Under the pieces are notes generated by a model. The model had not been told where the DNA came from and searched no databases. It was given only the letters and a program-made list of their open reading frames with translations. Both the position numbers and the translations under genes were made by a program. Positions 5,316-12,284 of a DNA stretch of 13,557 nt are shown piece after piece (the first letter of the stretch is position 1; each line of letters opens with the position of its first letter). This DNA comes from Nitrospirota bacterium (lineage in GTDB: Bacteria; Nitrospirota_A; Leptospirillia; Leptospirillales; Leptospirillaceae): positions 1 through 13,557 of the forward strand of contig JAKBPM010000029.1 of assembly GCA_021829515.1 (NCBI GenBank). The letters run 5' to 3'.

Positions 5316-5344
5316 CTTGCGTCTGCCTATTTCGCCACTCCGGC
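5258..5344 (-). tRNA. tRNA-Leu (anticodon UAA)
   Basis: This is an 87-nt class II tRNA including an encoded CCA. The acceptor stem GCCGGAG/CTCCGGC pairs fully. The anticodon arm AGGGA-CUUAAAA-UCCCU gives anticodon UAA. There is a long variable arm (CGGCCGCAAGGCC) and a T arm with GGTTCGATCC. It is the integration target for the modules to its left, and its 3' portion is repeated at 3285 and 1963. Its promoter is at 5362-5390, outside the mobile DNA. Confidence 0.97.
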
Positions 5345-5361
5345 ATGTGTGGGGAACCGCT

Positions 5362-5390
5362 AGTGTACCGAATCAAGGGAGAAGGCTCAA
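5362..5390 (-). promoter_or_regulatory. Promoter of tRNA-Leu, overlapping the stop of the upstream gene
   Basis: On the minus strand TTGAGC (5385-5390) and TACACT (5362-5367) are 17 bases apart, about 18 bases before the tRNA 5' end. The stop codon of the secreted-protein gene (5387-5389) lies within the -35 box, so operon read-through and tRNA transcription are interleaved. Confidence 0.6.
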
Positions 5391-5926
5391 GAGCCTTTGG
5401 CGGAGGGCAGATGTCCCTGCCACTCAAGTCGGATGCTGTGGTTGTGTCCGCAAAAAACAAGAGGGGTTTTGGTGATTTTGGGGGTGTATCCGTTCAAATG
5501 GATAATGGGCAGTTTTTTGGGGGGGCTTTGCCAGACGACAAGGGTGAAACAACCCGTTTGGGTCTCAAAGGTAAATCCGTCGACCTGATCTTTCTGAAAA
5601 GGTGAAAGAACAAAAGAGATTCGCGACTTGCCTTTTTGCCTGATCACCCGTTCATTGCCTGGTCCCTGGTAAGAAAGAATATGAACGTATCCCGTCGGAT
5701 CAGAAATCTCTCCCCGATAAAGAAGTCCCTTCTTGGCTGAAATGGCCGAAATGGTAAAAGCCCCAGGAATATGGGTCAGGTAGATTCCGGAAACGGATTG
5801 CACCAAAACGCTTCTGAGCGAGGGCGATCTTTCCTCTGCCCAAAGAGTTGGTACAGAAGTGATGGCGTCTATTGACGGCAGAAAAAAGATCATGAAAAAA
5901 ATAAAACGAAGATTTTCCCTCAGCAT
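5387..5926 (-). CDS. Predicted secreted protein of unknown function
   Basis: From ATG at 5926 the 179-residue product starts MLRENLRFIFFMIFFLPSID. This is a basic n-region and hydrophobic h-region, with a likely signal-peptidase site near TLWA|EE at about residue 30. The mature part is rich in beta-type strands (SGIYLTHIPGAFTISAIS, GYVHILSYQGPG) and has two separated cysteines. I recognise no family. An in-frame TTG at 5950, with AAAGGGG about 9 bases upstream, is an alternative start that adds 8 residues and lies 3 bases after the glycosyltransferase stop. It is the last gene of the minus-strand operon and probably acts in the periplasm. Confidence 0.65.
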   Translation of the reverse strand: MLRENLRFIFFMIFFLPSIDAITSVPTLWAEERSPSLRSVLVQSVSGIYLTHIPGAFTISAISAKKGLLYRGEISDPTGYVHILSYQGPGNERVIRQKGKSRISFVLSPFQKDQVDGFTFETQTGCFTLVVWQSPPKKLPIIHLNGYTPKITKTPLVFCGHNHSIRLEWQGHLPSAKGS

Positions 5927-5953
5927 CTTCCTGTTCAATAATCGGTCCAAGTT

Positions 5954-7045
5954 TTATATCCCCTTTGGTGCATTGAGTGGATGGTCGAGGATGATCGCTG
6001 CTCCAGAAGAGGCACCGTTCATAACCCTTTTGGGCGTTCTGTTTAACGTCTGAAAAAGAGCGGACCTGTTTTCCAGGAAATGCGAGAGCGCCTCCATGAC
6101 CAGATGAGGAGCCGAAGATTTTGCGGAAAAGGCCAACCCATTTGAGACTGCCCTCAAAATCCGGTTCTTCTGCGGGTCCAGCGCCCTTTGAAACGGGATG
6201 AACAGCGCAGGGATCCCCGCTTCGATCACCTCATGGAAGGTATTATAGCCTCCGGAAGAGATAACACCATCAAAAGCCCCAAGCCATGGTTTGAGTGGCC
6301 ATACGGACAGCAGCTTTTCCCGCGGAAAATCCTGGTTCGCCGGGACCCTCGCCAAAGGTCCCGTTGCAATGCGAAATGAGATCTCCCGTTTTTTTAAAAA
6401 ACTGGCTACCTTTTCAGATAAGAAGACGGAGTCCGGGTCGCCCCCTCCACCAAGAGTGACAAGAAAGGTTGGGTCTTCATCGATTCCGAGAAGGGACCTG
6501 GCCTCTTCCCGGGAGTGAACAGGCACAGGGGCCGTAACAGGACCGATAAAGTGCACTCTTGGGTCCGTCTCAAAGAAAGACGGAAGCGGGACCTCTCCTG
6601 GGGCGTGAGGAACAAGAATCTTGTGAAAGGGGGAGAGAAGGGAGCTGTACTGGTCTTCTGGCCAGCGATCCGGATCGATTTCCCGGAAGATGAAGATCTT
6701 TTTGATCGGCCATTCCAGAATGGCCCTGAGCTCTCCTTCGGGACCTTCCGGAAAAGTATCGACAACAAGAACGTGAGGATCGAACGACGCGACCGCCTGC
6801 CAGAAAAGAGGGCGTACCGTCTGGATATAGGATTTCAAGGTCAGTCCGGATTTTTTTGCCCGGGATTTCCCCGGAATCCGGATTGTGAAAAAAGGAAATT
6901 CCTCAGGGAAAGGGCCCGCCTCCGAATTGGTCAGAAACAGGATCTCATGGCCCGGTTCCGCATTCCTGATGGCCAGGGCCAGTGAGAGCAGCCTGTTGAG
7001 ATGTCCGAGACCAAGACCGTTGGAAGCCGAAAACAGGATGCGCAT
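5954..7045 (-). CDS. GT-B fold glycosyltransferase, MurG-like (predicted, COG4671 type)
   Basis: This 363-residue protein opens with MRILFSASNGLGLGHLNR, where a Gly-rich loop and GH motif (10-16) are typical of the GT-B N-domain. The C-domain begins near 190 with TFLVTLGGGGDPDS. Later SSGGYNTFHEVIEAGIPALFIPF (263-285) provides the nucleotide-sugar binding motif with the usual Gly-Gly and Glu. The fold is that of MurG and related UDP-sugar transferases. It is not MurG itself, being outside the mur cluster and lacking the standard N-terminal GGT pattern. The start ATG overlaps the stop of the upstream gene by one base (TGATG), so it is translationally coupled. Substrate is unknown. An envelope glycan is likely from the context. 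Confidence 0.8.
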   Translation of the reverse strand: MRILFSASNGLGLGHLNRLLSLALAIRNAEPGHEILFLTNSEAGPFPEEFPFFTIRIPGKSRAKKSGLTLKSYIQTVRPLFWQAVASFDPHVLVVDTFPEGPEGELRAILEWPIKKIFIFREIDPDRWPEDQYSSLLSPFHKILVPHAPGEVPLPSFFETDPRVHFIGPVTAPVPVHSREEARSLLGIDEDPTFLVTLGGGGDPDSVFLSEKVASFLKKREISFRIATGPLARVPANQDFPREKLLSVWPLKPWLGAFDGVISSGGYNTFHEVIEAGIPALFIPFQRALDPQKNRILRAVSNGLAFSAKSSAPHLVMEALSHFLENRSALFQTLNRTPKRVMNGASSGAAIILDHPLNAPKGI

Positions 7046-8346
7046 CAGCTGCGGTCGTTAGCTTCGCCAATGGACCCTGTGCGATCTTCCCGTCCATGAT
7101 CGTCTCCACCCTGCCAGGCGCCAGACTCGGGAGACTGGTAATAGTTGTTGACCTCTGGGCGTTCTCCGGAATGCATCATCCAGTCCATGAGCATCATGTC
7201 GCCAAACCCCATTCCACCGCCCATAAAGCCCATTCCACCCCCGGCAAAGGCGTTTTGGGGCGGCGCATAGTTCCCTGTTTTCTGATAATTGTTTTCCATT
7301 TCCGACAGGCATTTGGGGCAGACCCGCACAAAGGCGACCTTTCCGTCCCGTTCAAGGGAAATCGTTCTGCCGTTGGTTGCGTCGTTCCCGTCAAAGATAC
7401 ACTTTGACGGATCCGATCCCCCTGTAAGCGGCTGGTTTTCTGCATTCGGGTTCATATTGACGGACGGAGCCGCCGGAGCTTCTCCCGACGGGGGGAGAGA
7501 TGCGCTTCCCGGCTCCATGATGAAACGGATCTGCCGGATGGCTTCATCGACCGGAGCGAGTGCCGATTCAAAGCGCCTGCTTCTGTCTTCCCAGTCGGTT
7601 CCCTGGGTATCAGCTTCTTTCATGATCGTCAGAACCCGGACGTAGGATGTGTCCAGGTTGGAAAACGCCTTTTCCAGGAGATTTTTCTGGTCCGGATGGT
7701 CGAGGAGGTAGTAGCTCTTCTCTTCCCTGAGCTTGTCGATGGCGGCAATCAGCCGGGCTCCCGTCTCTTCCATCTGTCGTTTGGTCCGGTTTTGCAACTC
7801 GCTTTTTTTCTTCTCGCCCAATCGACCGGCGACAAAGATCAAAAGGGCGATGGCAAAGACTACTATGATTGCAATCATCAAGGTCGAATGGCCTCCGTGG
7901 GACGGTTCGGGAGAAAGGGTTGAAAGCGGGGAGGATTGTGGCATCAACTGATTCCTTGAAGCATCCGGAGAGAACTGGCTGGTTTCCCGGACCAGCCTGC
8001 TCCTCAGCGCTTCCACATGAGCCTTGTTTCTGGCGAAGGAAAGGGAAGGGTTGGCCTGTATTGCCGCATCGAGGTATTTCAATGCTTCATGGTGCCGGTG
8101 AAGCCTGTTTGAGGAAAGGGCCATGAAATAGAGAAGCTTTCCCGTACCGGTTGGATGGCTTTGATGCAGGTCCCGGAAGACGTTGAAAGCCGCCTCAAGA
8201 TTCCCCTGGTGATAAAGAGACAGGCCGTCCTCAAAGGTTTGCGCCGCCATGGCAGACGGTGCTACCAGAAAGGAAAGGACGAAGAGAAGAAATGCGGCCA
8301 GTGGTCTTTTAAGATGAACAGTCAGGCGATGGTTTCCCTCTCGCAT
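7045..8346 (-). CDS. TPR-containing membrane protein with C-terminal Cys motif, PspA-operon member
   Basis: The chosen start is ATG at 8346, one base after the PspA stop (TGATATG). It gives 433 residues with a clear signal peptide (HLKRPLAAFLLFVLSFLVAP, cleavage near AMA|AQ at 34). The frame is open further upstream, but that part overlaps pspA. Residues 38-115 are TPR-like (GLSLYHQGNLEAAFNVF, HHEALKYLDAAIQANP). A linker leads to a transmembrane helix at about 154-175, then a charged, probably coiled-coil segment. The C-terminal part has Cys316 and CPKC at 343-346, a possible incomplete zinc ribbon, then a Gly/Met-rich tail (GGGMGFMGGGMGFGDMM). I recognise no single family. It may be an envelope-facing sensor or scaffold for PspA. 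Confidence 0.7.
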   Translation of the reverse strand: MREGNHRLTVHLKRPLAAFLLFVLSFLVAPSAMAAQTFEDGLSLYHQGNLEAAFNVFRDLHQSHPTGTGKLLYFMALSSNRLHRHHEALKYLDAAIQANPSLSFARNKAHVEALRSRLVRETSQFSPDASRNQLMPQSSPLSTLSPEPSHGGHSTLMIAIIVVFAIALLIFVAGRLGEKKKSELQNRTKRQMEETGARLIAAIDKLREEKSYYLLDHPDQKNLLEKAFSNLDTSYVRVLTIMKEADTQGTDWEDRSRRFESALAPVDEAIRQIRFIMEPGSASLPPSGEAPAAPSVNMNPNAENQPLTGGSDPSKCIFDGNDATNGRTISLERDGKVAFVRVCPKCLSEMENNYQKTGNYAPPQNAFAGGGMGFMGGGMGFGDMMLMDWMMHSGERPEVNNYYQSPESGAWQGGDDHGREDRTGSIGEANDRS

Positions 8347-8347
8347 A

Positions 8348-9025
8348 TCAGGGGGCACCAAGGGTTTTTTTGAGATTTGAAAGTTCGGAGTCGATATCCG
8401 GGGACTTTTTGTCAAGCTCCCGGAAGGCGGTATCCAGGTCGGCGCCGGACTGCCGGTCGGCAATCTCCCTGGTCGCCTGGGCCTGTGCTTCCATCATGTC
8501 GATCTTGTCGGTCATCCGTTTCATTTCAGAGCCCAGATGGCCCGGATCGATTTCGGCACGGATGCTGTTGATCTCCTGTGCGGCCTGTGCCCGCTCTTCA
8601 CGCAATGAAAGCAGGGACTGTTTGCGAGCAAACTCGTCGTGCATCTCCCTGAGCTTTGAAAGATCGCCCTCTATTTCGGAGACGACTTTCTGCTGTTCGT
8701 CCCTCTGACGTGTCATCTCGGAAAGGTCGGCCGAAAGGCGGCTCTTTTCCACAAGGGCTCTCTTGGCCAGATCATCATTGCCTGCCTTGACGGCTTTTTC
8801 AGCCCTCTCCTGATAGAGTGCGACCTGGGCCTCGTCATCGCGGATCTTCTGTTCCAGAAGCTTGATCTCGGCCACAGCCTTGACGAGCTCTCCCTGGGCT
8901 TTCTGGAGCTTGTCGTCCAGGGTTCTCATCTGCTGGGCAATCATGGCAGCAGGATCTTCAAGATGGTCGGCTACGGTGTTGGCATTGGCCAGGAAGATGG
9001 TCCGGAAACGTTCGTAAAGACTCAT
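8348..9025 (-). CDS. pspA: PspA/IM30 (Vipp1) family membrane-stress protein
   Basis: This 225-residue protein starts MSLYERFRTIFLANANTVADHLEDPAAMIAQQ, matching the amphipathic N-terminal helix and the EDP motif of PspA/IM30 proteins. Long charged coiled-coil helices follow to about residue 180, and the length is normal for the family. These are bacterial ESCRT-III relatives that polymerise on damaged or leaky inner membranes. The start overlaps the upstream DUF4912-like gene by 4 bases (ATGA), and the TPR membrane protein gene follows after 1 base. There is no pspF, pspB or pspC nearby, so regulation differs from the enterobacterial system and probably relies on the promoter at 9798-9826. Confidence 0.92.
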   Translation of the reverse strand: MSLYERFRTIFLANANTVADHLEDPAAMIAQQMRTLDDKLQKAQGELVKAVAEIKLLEQKIRDDEAQVALYQERAEKAVKAGNDDLAKRALVEKSRLSADLSEMTRQRDEQQKVVSEIEGDLSKLREMHDEFARKQSLLSLREERAQAAQEINSIRAEIDPGHLGSEMKRMTDKIDMMEAQAQATREIADRQSGADLDTAFRELDKKSPDIDSELSNLKKTLGAP

Positions 9026-9723
9026 GTGCGACTCCTGTATTCTGAAGAGTTTGCTGGGCTTTTTTTCTGTCCGGAGGAAATAGGGCTCTCTGAGCTTCCG
9101 GGAAAGCGGTGAAAGGTGTCGGTTCCTGACAGACCCTTCAGGAAAAAGTTGCTGGGGCTTATGGGAACGATTTCCTTCCGCTCCCTGCCAACGTGATGAT
9201 GCAGGGCGCCGGGCCCGGGATGGATCTTTCCGGAGGGTGTCCTGATGACATTGGACTTCAGGACAGGACGGAACACTCCCGGTGTCTCCGCTGGGAAGCC
9301 GCCCAGAAAGGCCGTGAATATCCGCTCTGAATCCCAGAGGGGGATGTACCAGGAGCTTGCCCCCGCCAGGGCAATGTCGAAGGTGTAGCTTGCGGTGCCG
9401 AAGAGGCTTTCCCAGTGGTGCTGGTTGGTCTGGTCCTCAAACTCGTCTCCCGAAGCGTAGGGAGAATGTGTAATATCAAGAACCCGGATGGTCAGTGATG
9501 TCAGTATCCGGGAGTTGATCCTTTGATCGGAGTTTGCGATCCTCACGGAGGCAAAGATGCGATACGGATCGACCGGCCAGAGAGTCAGTCGGGTTTCATC
9601 CCTGATGAAATCCAGAGGCTTTTTCCAGGCGGTTCCCTCGGGAATCTTGTGGGATGAGTCAAGTGGGGCCCTCAAGAGATGGTCGCTTGAGGAAGAGCTT
9701 TGAAGCCAGCTTGCGGAGAACAT
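9022..9723 (-). CDS. DUF4912-like protein, first gene of the PspA operon
   Basis: ATG at 9723 is preceded by AGGAAGG 9 bases upstream and gives 233 residues. The frame is also open to a TTG at 9786, but that lies only about 5 bases after the predicted transcription start. Around residues 38-57 is FIRDETRLTLWPVDPYRIFASVRI, and at about 145-182 SWYIPLWDSERIFTAFLGGF followed by FRPVLKSNVIRTPSG. These match the DUF4912 pattern of an aromatic ..DPY.. strand, a W..PL strand and a final SN-x-TP loop. The C-terminal 60 residues are low complexity. DUF4912 proteins have no established biochemical role. The start of this operon and the overlap with pspA suggest a joint role in envelope maintenance. Confidence 0.65.
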   Translation of the reverse strand: MFSASWLQSSSSSDHLLRAPLDSSHKIPEGTAWKKPLDFIRDETRLTLWPVDPYRIFASVRIANSDQRINSRILTSLTIRVLDITHSPYASGDEFEDQTNQHHWESLFGTASYTFDIALAGASSWYIPLWDSERIFTAFLGGFPAETPGVFRPVLKSNVIRTPSGKIHPGPGALHHHVGRERKEIVPISPSNFFLKGLSGTDTFHRFPGSSESPISSGQKKSPANSSEYRSRT

Positions 9724-9797
9724 GGGTGGGATCCTTCCTGGAAATCGTTCGGTTGGATTTGGTTCCGGAAGTTTCTTCTGAAACAATATCTTTGACG

Positions 9798-9826
9798 ATT
9801 ATACCCGAATTTCCGGGCCGGTTCAA
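9798..9826 (-). promoter_or_regulatory. Promoter of the DUF4912-PspA operon
   Basis: On the minus strand TTGAAC (9821-9826) and a perfect TATAAT (9798-9803) are separated by 17 bases. Transcription would start near 9791 and leave a leader of about 68 bases before the ATG at 9723. It looks like a housekeeping-type promoter. I see no sigma-54 -24/-12 pattern, unlike classical psp operons. Confidence 0.7.
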
Positions 9827-9839
9827 AAGGAGAGTCTTG

Positions 9840-10397
9840 ATGGATAGGTGTTTTGTCCGAAAATGCGAATGGTTCGCTGCGTTCCTTCTTCTTGTATCGC
9901 TGGGAGCCTGCGCGTTTCTTGACCCTCCGGTCTTTACTGAAAAGCAGCTTTCAGGGGTTGTCACGAACCTTGACCCTTCGTCGATTGTCCGGGACTACCG
10001 GGAGATTGCCGGAGAAACCGTTTTGGTTGGCGGAACCATCGAGGAGATCCGGAACACGAAAGACCGGGGTTTGATGGAGATTAACCTGTACCCGTTGAAT
10101 AATGACATGCGACCTGAAAAGTCCATGGCTCCTTCGGGGCTTGTCCTGTTGCGCTTTGATGAACCGATCAACCGCTTTGCCCTGTCTTCGGGGCAACGGG
10201 TGACCGCTATCGGGAAGGTCATGGCAATGCGCCGGCCGGTTCCCGACGGCGACCATCTCTTGAGACTTGTTGTTATTGATGCCGGCGATTTCAATCATTT
10301 GCACACATGGCCGACAAGAGAGCAGCAGACAGGAGGGATGCCGGGGCTGAACTCCAACCCGGGATTGATGCCGGCCCCGGGATTGGGTGGTCATTAA
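9840..10397 (+). CDS. slp: Slp-family outer-membrane lipoprotein
   Basis: ATG at 9840 follows AAGGAG by 7 bases. The frame opens 62 codons earlier but lacks support there. The 185-residue product has a lipoprotein signal (WFAAFLLLVSLGAC) with the lipid-accepting Cys24. The mature part begins AFLDPPVFTEKQLSG, then GETVLVGGTIEEIRNTKD and GQRVTAIGKVM. This is the pattern of Slp/YeaY-type starvation-inducible lipoproteins, an OB-like beta domain anchored in the outer membrane. The C-terminus carries a Gly/Pro/Met-rich extension (GGMPGLNSNPGLMPAPGLGG) not usual for the family. It is divergent from the PspA operon and shares a 116-base intergenic region with it. Its stop overlaps that of the convergent HAD gene. 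Confidence 0.8.
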   Translation: MDRCFVRKCEWFAAFLLLVSLGACAFLDPPVFTEKQLSGVVTNLDPSSIVRDYREIAGETVLVGGTIEEIRNTKDRGLMEINLYPLNNDMRPEKSMAPSGLVLLRFDEPINRFALSSGQRVTAIGKVMAMRRPVPDGDHLLRLVVIDAGDFNHLHTWPTREQQTGGMPGLNSNPGLMPAPGLGGH

Positions 10398-11062
10398 GAA
10401 CTTGAGCTGTCGATCAGATGACGATGAAGCTCTTCAAGATTTTCAAGAAGCCAGTCGGGAGAGAGGGCTTGCAGAGCCTGGCGGTGATGTGTCCCTGTCG
10501 GCATCAGGCAGACAGGGACACAGGCTGCCCTTGCGGCGTGGAAATCCCAGGGGGAGTCTCCCACAAACAGGGCGTTGCCGGGGGAGACCCCGATCCTTGA
10601 AAGAGCTTCGATCAGCATGTCAGGGGCCGGTTTTTCGGGAAATCCGTCTCCTTCTCCCAGGGTGAAAAGGGCAGGGGGGGAAATCCCGAGAGAGCTTGTG
10701 ATGAGCCGGGCCTCCTCTCCCATTTTGTTGGTGACAACGGCGCAGGGGATTCCTGCCTCTTTGAGGAAAGACAAAAGCTCCCGGGCCCCCGACATGAGCC
10801 GGGTCTGACTTTCGGCGAGTGGTGTATAGATTTCCCTGAACCGGTCGGAGGCCTTTTCAACGTCTGCCTCCGGGAGCAGTTTCCGAAAGGAATCATCAAG
10901 CGAGCAGCCGACAAGGTCAAGCATCTTTTCATGGGTCAGGACGATATCGGTTTTCAGTTCGGACAAGGTCTGGTTGAAGGACAGGAGAATCGGTGCAAAC
11001 GAATCGACAAGGGTCCCGTCAAGGTCAAAAAGGACAGCTTCTATCGTTGGAGTCTTGGGCAA
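10394..11062 (-). CDS. HAD-superfamily phosphatase, Gph/PpaX-like
   Basis: This 222-residue protein has all four HAD motifs: DLDGT with D13 and D15, VVTNK with T111, PEKPAP with K144, and VGDSPWD with D169 and D173. The helical cap sits between residues 20 and 90, making it a subclass IA enzyme such as phosphoglycolate phosphatase or pyrophosphatase PpaX. The natural substrate cannot be told from sequence. The only suitable start is a TTG at 11062, since no ATG or GTG lies before motif I in this frame and no strong ribosome-binding site is seen. Its last codons overlap the slp stop by 3 bases in a tail-to-tail arrangement. tRNA-Glu lies upstream on the same strand, so read-through from the tRNA promoter is possible. 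Confidence 0.88.
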   Translation of the reverse strand: MPKTPTIEAVLFDLDGTLVDSFAPILLSFNQTLSELKTDIVLTHEKMLDLVGCSLDDSFRKLLPEADVEKASDRFREIYTPLAESQTRLMSGARELLSFLKEAGIPCAVVTNKMGEEARLITSSLGISPPALFTLGEGDGFPEKPAPDMLIEALSRIGVSPGNALFVGDSPWDFHAARAACVPVCLMPTGTHHRQALQALSPDWLLENLEELHRHLIDSSSS

Positions 11063-11159
11063 TGTTAGTCCATCGGGTAATGTGGTGGTGTCGGCAAGAC
11101 GGAATATGGCCGGTCAGCTGTGCTATCGACCATGTGTGTGAACGGGCTTTTTGAGATTT

Positions 11160-11235
11160 TGGTGGTCCCAACGGGGTTCGAACCCGTGTCTCCGGCGTGA
11201 GAGGCCAGCGTCCTGGGCCACTAGACGATGGGACC
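11160..11235 (-). tRNA. tRNA-Glu (anticodon CUC)
   Basis: This is a 76-nt tRNA with an encoded CCA. The acceptor stem GGTCCCA/TGGGACC, anticodon arm CUGGC-CUCUCAC-GCCGG (anticodon CUC) and T arm CGGGTTCGAACCCCG all pair well. Its D arm TCGTCTAGTGGCCCAGGAC is typical of tRNA-Glu. I see no att-like partial repeats beside it. Confidence 0.96.
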
Positions 11236-11254
11236 AACGAATGACAGAAGCGCC

Positions 11255-11283
11255 ATTATAGAGTGAAAGAGCCGATGAGGCAA
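11255..11283 (-). promoter_or_regulatory. Promoter of tRNA-Glu
   Basis: On the minus strand TTGCCT (11278-11283) and a perfect TATAAT (11255-11260) are separated by 17 bases. They lie about 20 bases upstream of the tRNA 5' end. Confidence 0.7.
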
Positions 11284-11348
11284 TCCCCTTCCCGGGATTG
11301 TTTTGAGAATATTTAACCATATGAAAAACAATGGAAAAGGATGTATGA

Positions 11349-11798
11349 ATGGATGAAATGGGGCCCATCGGACCGGAAAAACCTTCCGGTCTTTTTATCA
11401 AGAACCTCCTCTCTGAGCTGTTTCTGGAAAAACAGGCACTCCTGTCCGTCCGATCCTCCGGCGCGGTCGCCGAGCTGTTTCCGGGGGAGGCAAAAACCTT
11501 TGAGCTCGGAGAATCCTATCTGACGATTGAGCGATCCGACTGGCACCTGCACATTGAATTTTCCAGGATTGTCGCCATCCGTTTCAAGATGGACCGCTCC
11601 CCGAAGGGGCGTCTTGTCCGGGCGGTTGTTTTTGAAGACGAGCTCGGGGCGCCGGTCGTTCGGGGGGCACTAAGGACCGGCTATCCTCCTGGCGTTTCCG
11701 ATCCGGGAGAGATCATGGAGGACTTCCGGTCATGGGCAAAAGGATTTTCGGGCATCTCTTTTGTCGTTCTCGATCTTTTTGACCCGGTCAGTGGATAA
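11349..11798 (+). CDS. Conserved-looking protein, possibly HemS/ChuX-like fold
   Basis: This 149-residue protein starts MDEMGPIGPEKPSGLF at ATG 11349, with AAAAGG about 9 bases upstream. It has a pattern of beta strands: FELGESYLTIERSDWHLHIEFSRIVAIRFKMD at about 51-81 and LVRAVVFEDELGAPVVRGALR at about 88-108, then YPPGVSDPGEIMEDFRSW. The order 'W-hxhhx-strand, strand, D-x-x-G-x-x-V' recalls the haem-binding HemS/ChuX/HutX fold. No haem-ligand His can be assigned, so this is only a suggestion. There is no signal peptide or membrane segment, so it is probably cytoplasmic. Its end overlaps the convergent gene by 11 bases. Confidence 0.6.
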   Translation: MDEMGPIGPEKPSGLFIKNLLSELFLEKQALLSVRSSGAVAELFPGEAKTFELGESYLTIERSDWHLHIEFSRIVAIRFKMDRSPKGRLVRAVVFEDELGAPVVRGALRTGYPPGVSDPGEIMEDFRSWAKGFSGISFVVLDLFDPVSG

Positions 11799-12246
11799 TA
11801 TCCTCGAGGATGGTGTGAACGGCGACTTTTTTGTTGCCCTCGACAAAGATGATTGTTGGTTCTCCCGTTTCCTTCAGGCGCTGCTGTCTTGAGCTCCTGT
11901 AGTTTTCAAGGATTGTTTTCAGGATTTGCCCCTTGATCCTTTTGGGGAGTGTGTCCCACTCGCTGTCGACGGTGGCCTGAAAGACCTGTCCTTCATAGCG
12001 GACCTGGTGGGAGATGAAGAGGTCTTTGGGCAGGTGCTCCTGCTCCTTCAGCGTCATGTTGAGGGCATGGATCTTCTCGCCCATTCTGTTGTCCAGGCTT
12101 TTTTCGGCCTTTTGAAGCGTGCCTCCCTCAATCCTGCCTTTGGGCGAAGATGCCTGAAACTCAAGAACCAGGACTGTTCCCAGAAAAATCAGGCCGACGG
12201 ACAGAAATAAGACCTTCAGGGACTTGCTAAGTGGTGGTGGCGACAT
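11788..12246 (-). CDS. Membrane-anchored protein of unknown function
   Basis: This 152-residue protein starts MSPPPLSKSLKVLFLSVGLI at ATG 12246, with AAAGGA about 8 bases upstream. One N-terminal hydrophobic helix (about 10-29) should anchor it in the inner membrane. The rest is a charged soluble domain with SHQVRYEGQVFQATVDSEW, KGQILKTILENYR and PTIIFVEGNKKVAVHTI, probably facing the periplasm. I recognise no family. It starts 38 bases after the stop of another small gene on the same strand, so the two are probably cotranscribed. Confidence 0.65.
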   Translation of the reverse strand: MSPPPLSKSLKVLFLSVGLIFLGTVLVLEFQASSPKGRIEGGTLQKAEKSLDNRMGEKIHALNMTLKEQEHLPKDLFISHQVRYEGQVFQATVDSEWDTLPKRIKGQILKTILENYRSSRQQRLKETGEPTIIFVEGNKKVAVHTILEDIIH

Positions 12247-12284
12247 GCGGGCATCCTTTCAGATGTGGAAGGGTTCCTGCCATT

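Noticed and set aside
5233..5605. Plus-strand ORFs running through tRNA-Leu
   Set aside because: They translate the antisense of a tRNA and of the secreted-protein gene; no ribosome-binding site.
8347..8463. Upstream extension of the TPR protein ORF into pspA
   Set aside because: It lies in a different frame inside pspA; the ATG at 8346 gives a proper signal peptide and tight coupling.
9654..9839. Upstream extension of the Slp ORF
   Set aside because: The lipoprotein signal peptide and ribosome-binding site fix the start at 9840; the extension overlaps the divergent promoter and gene.
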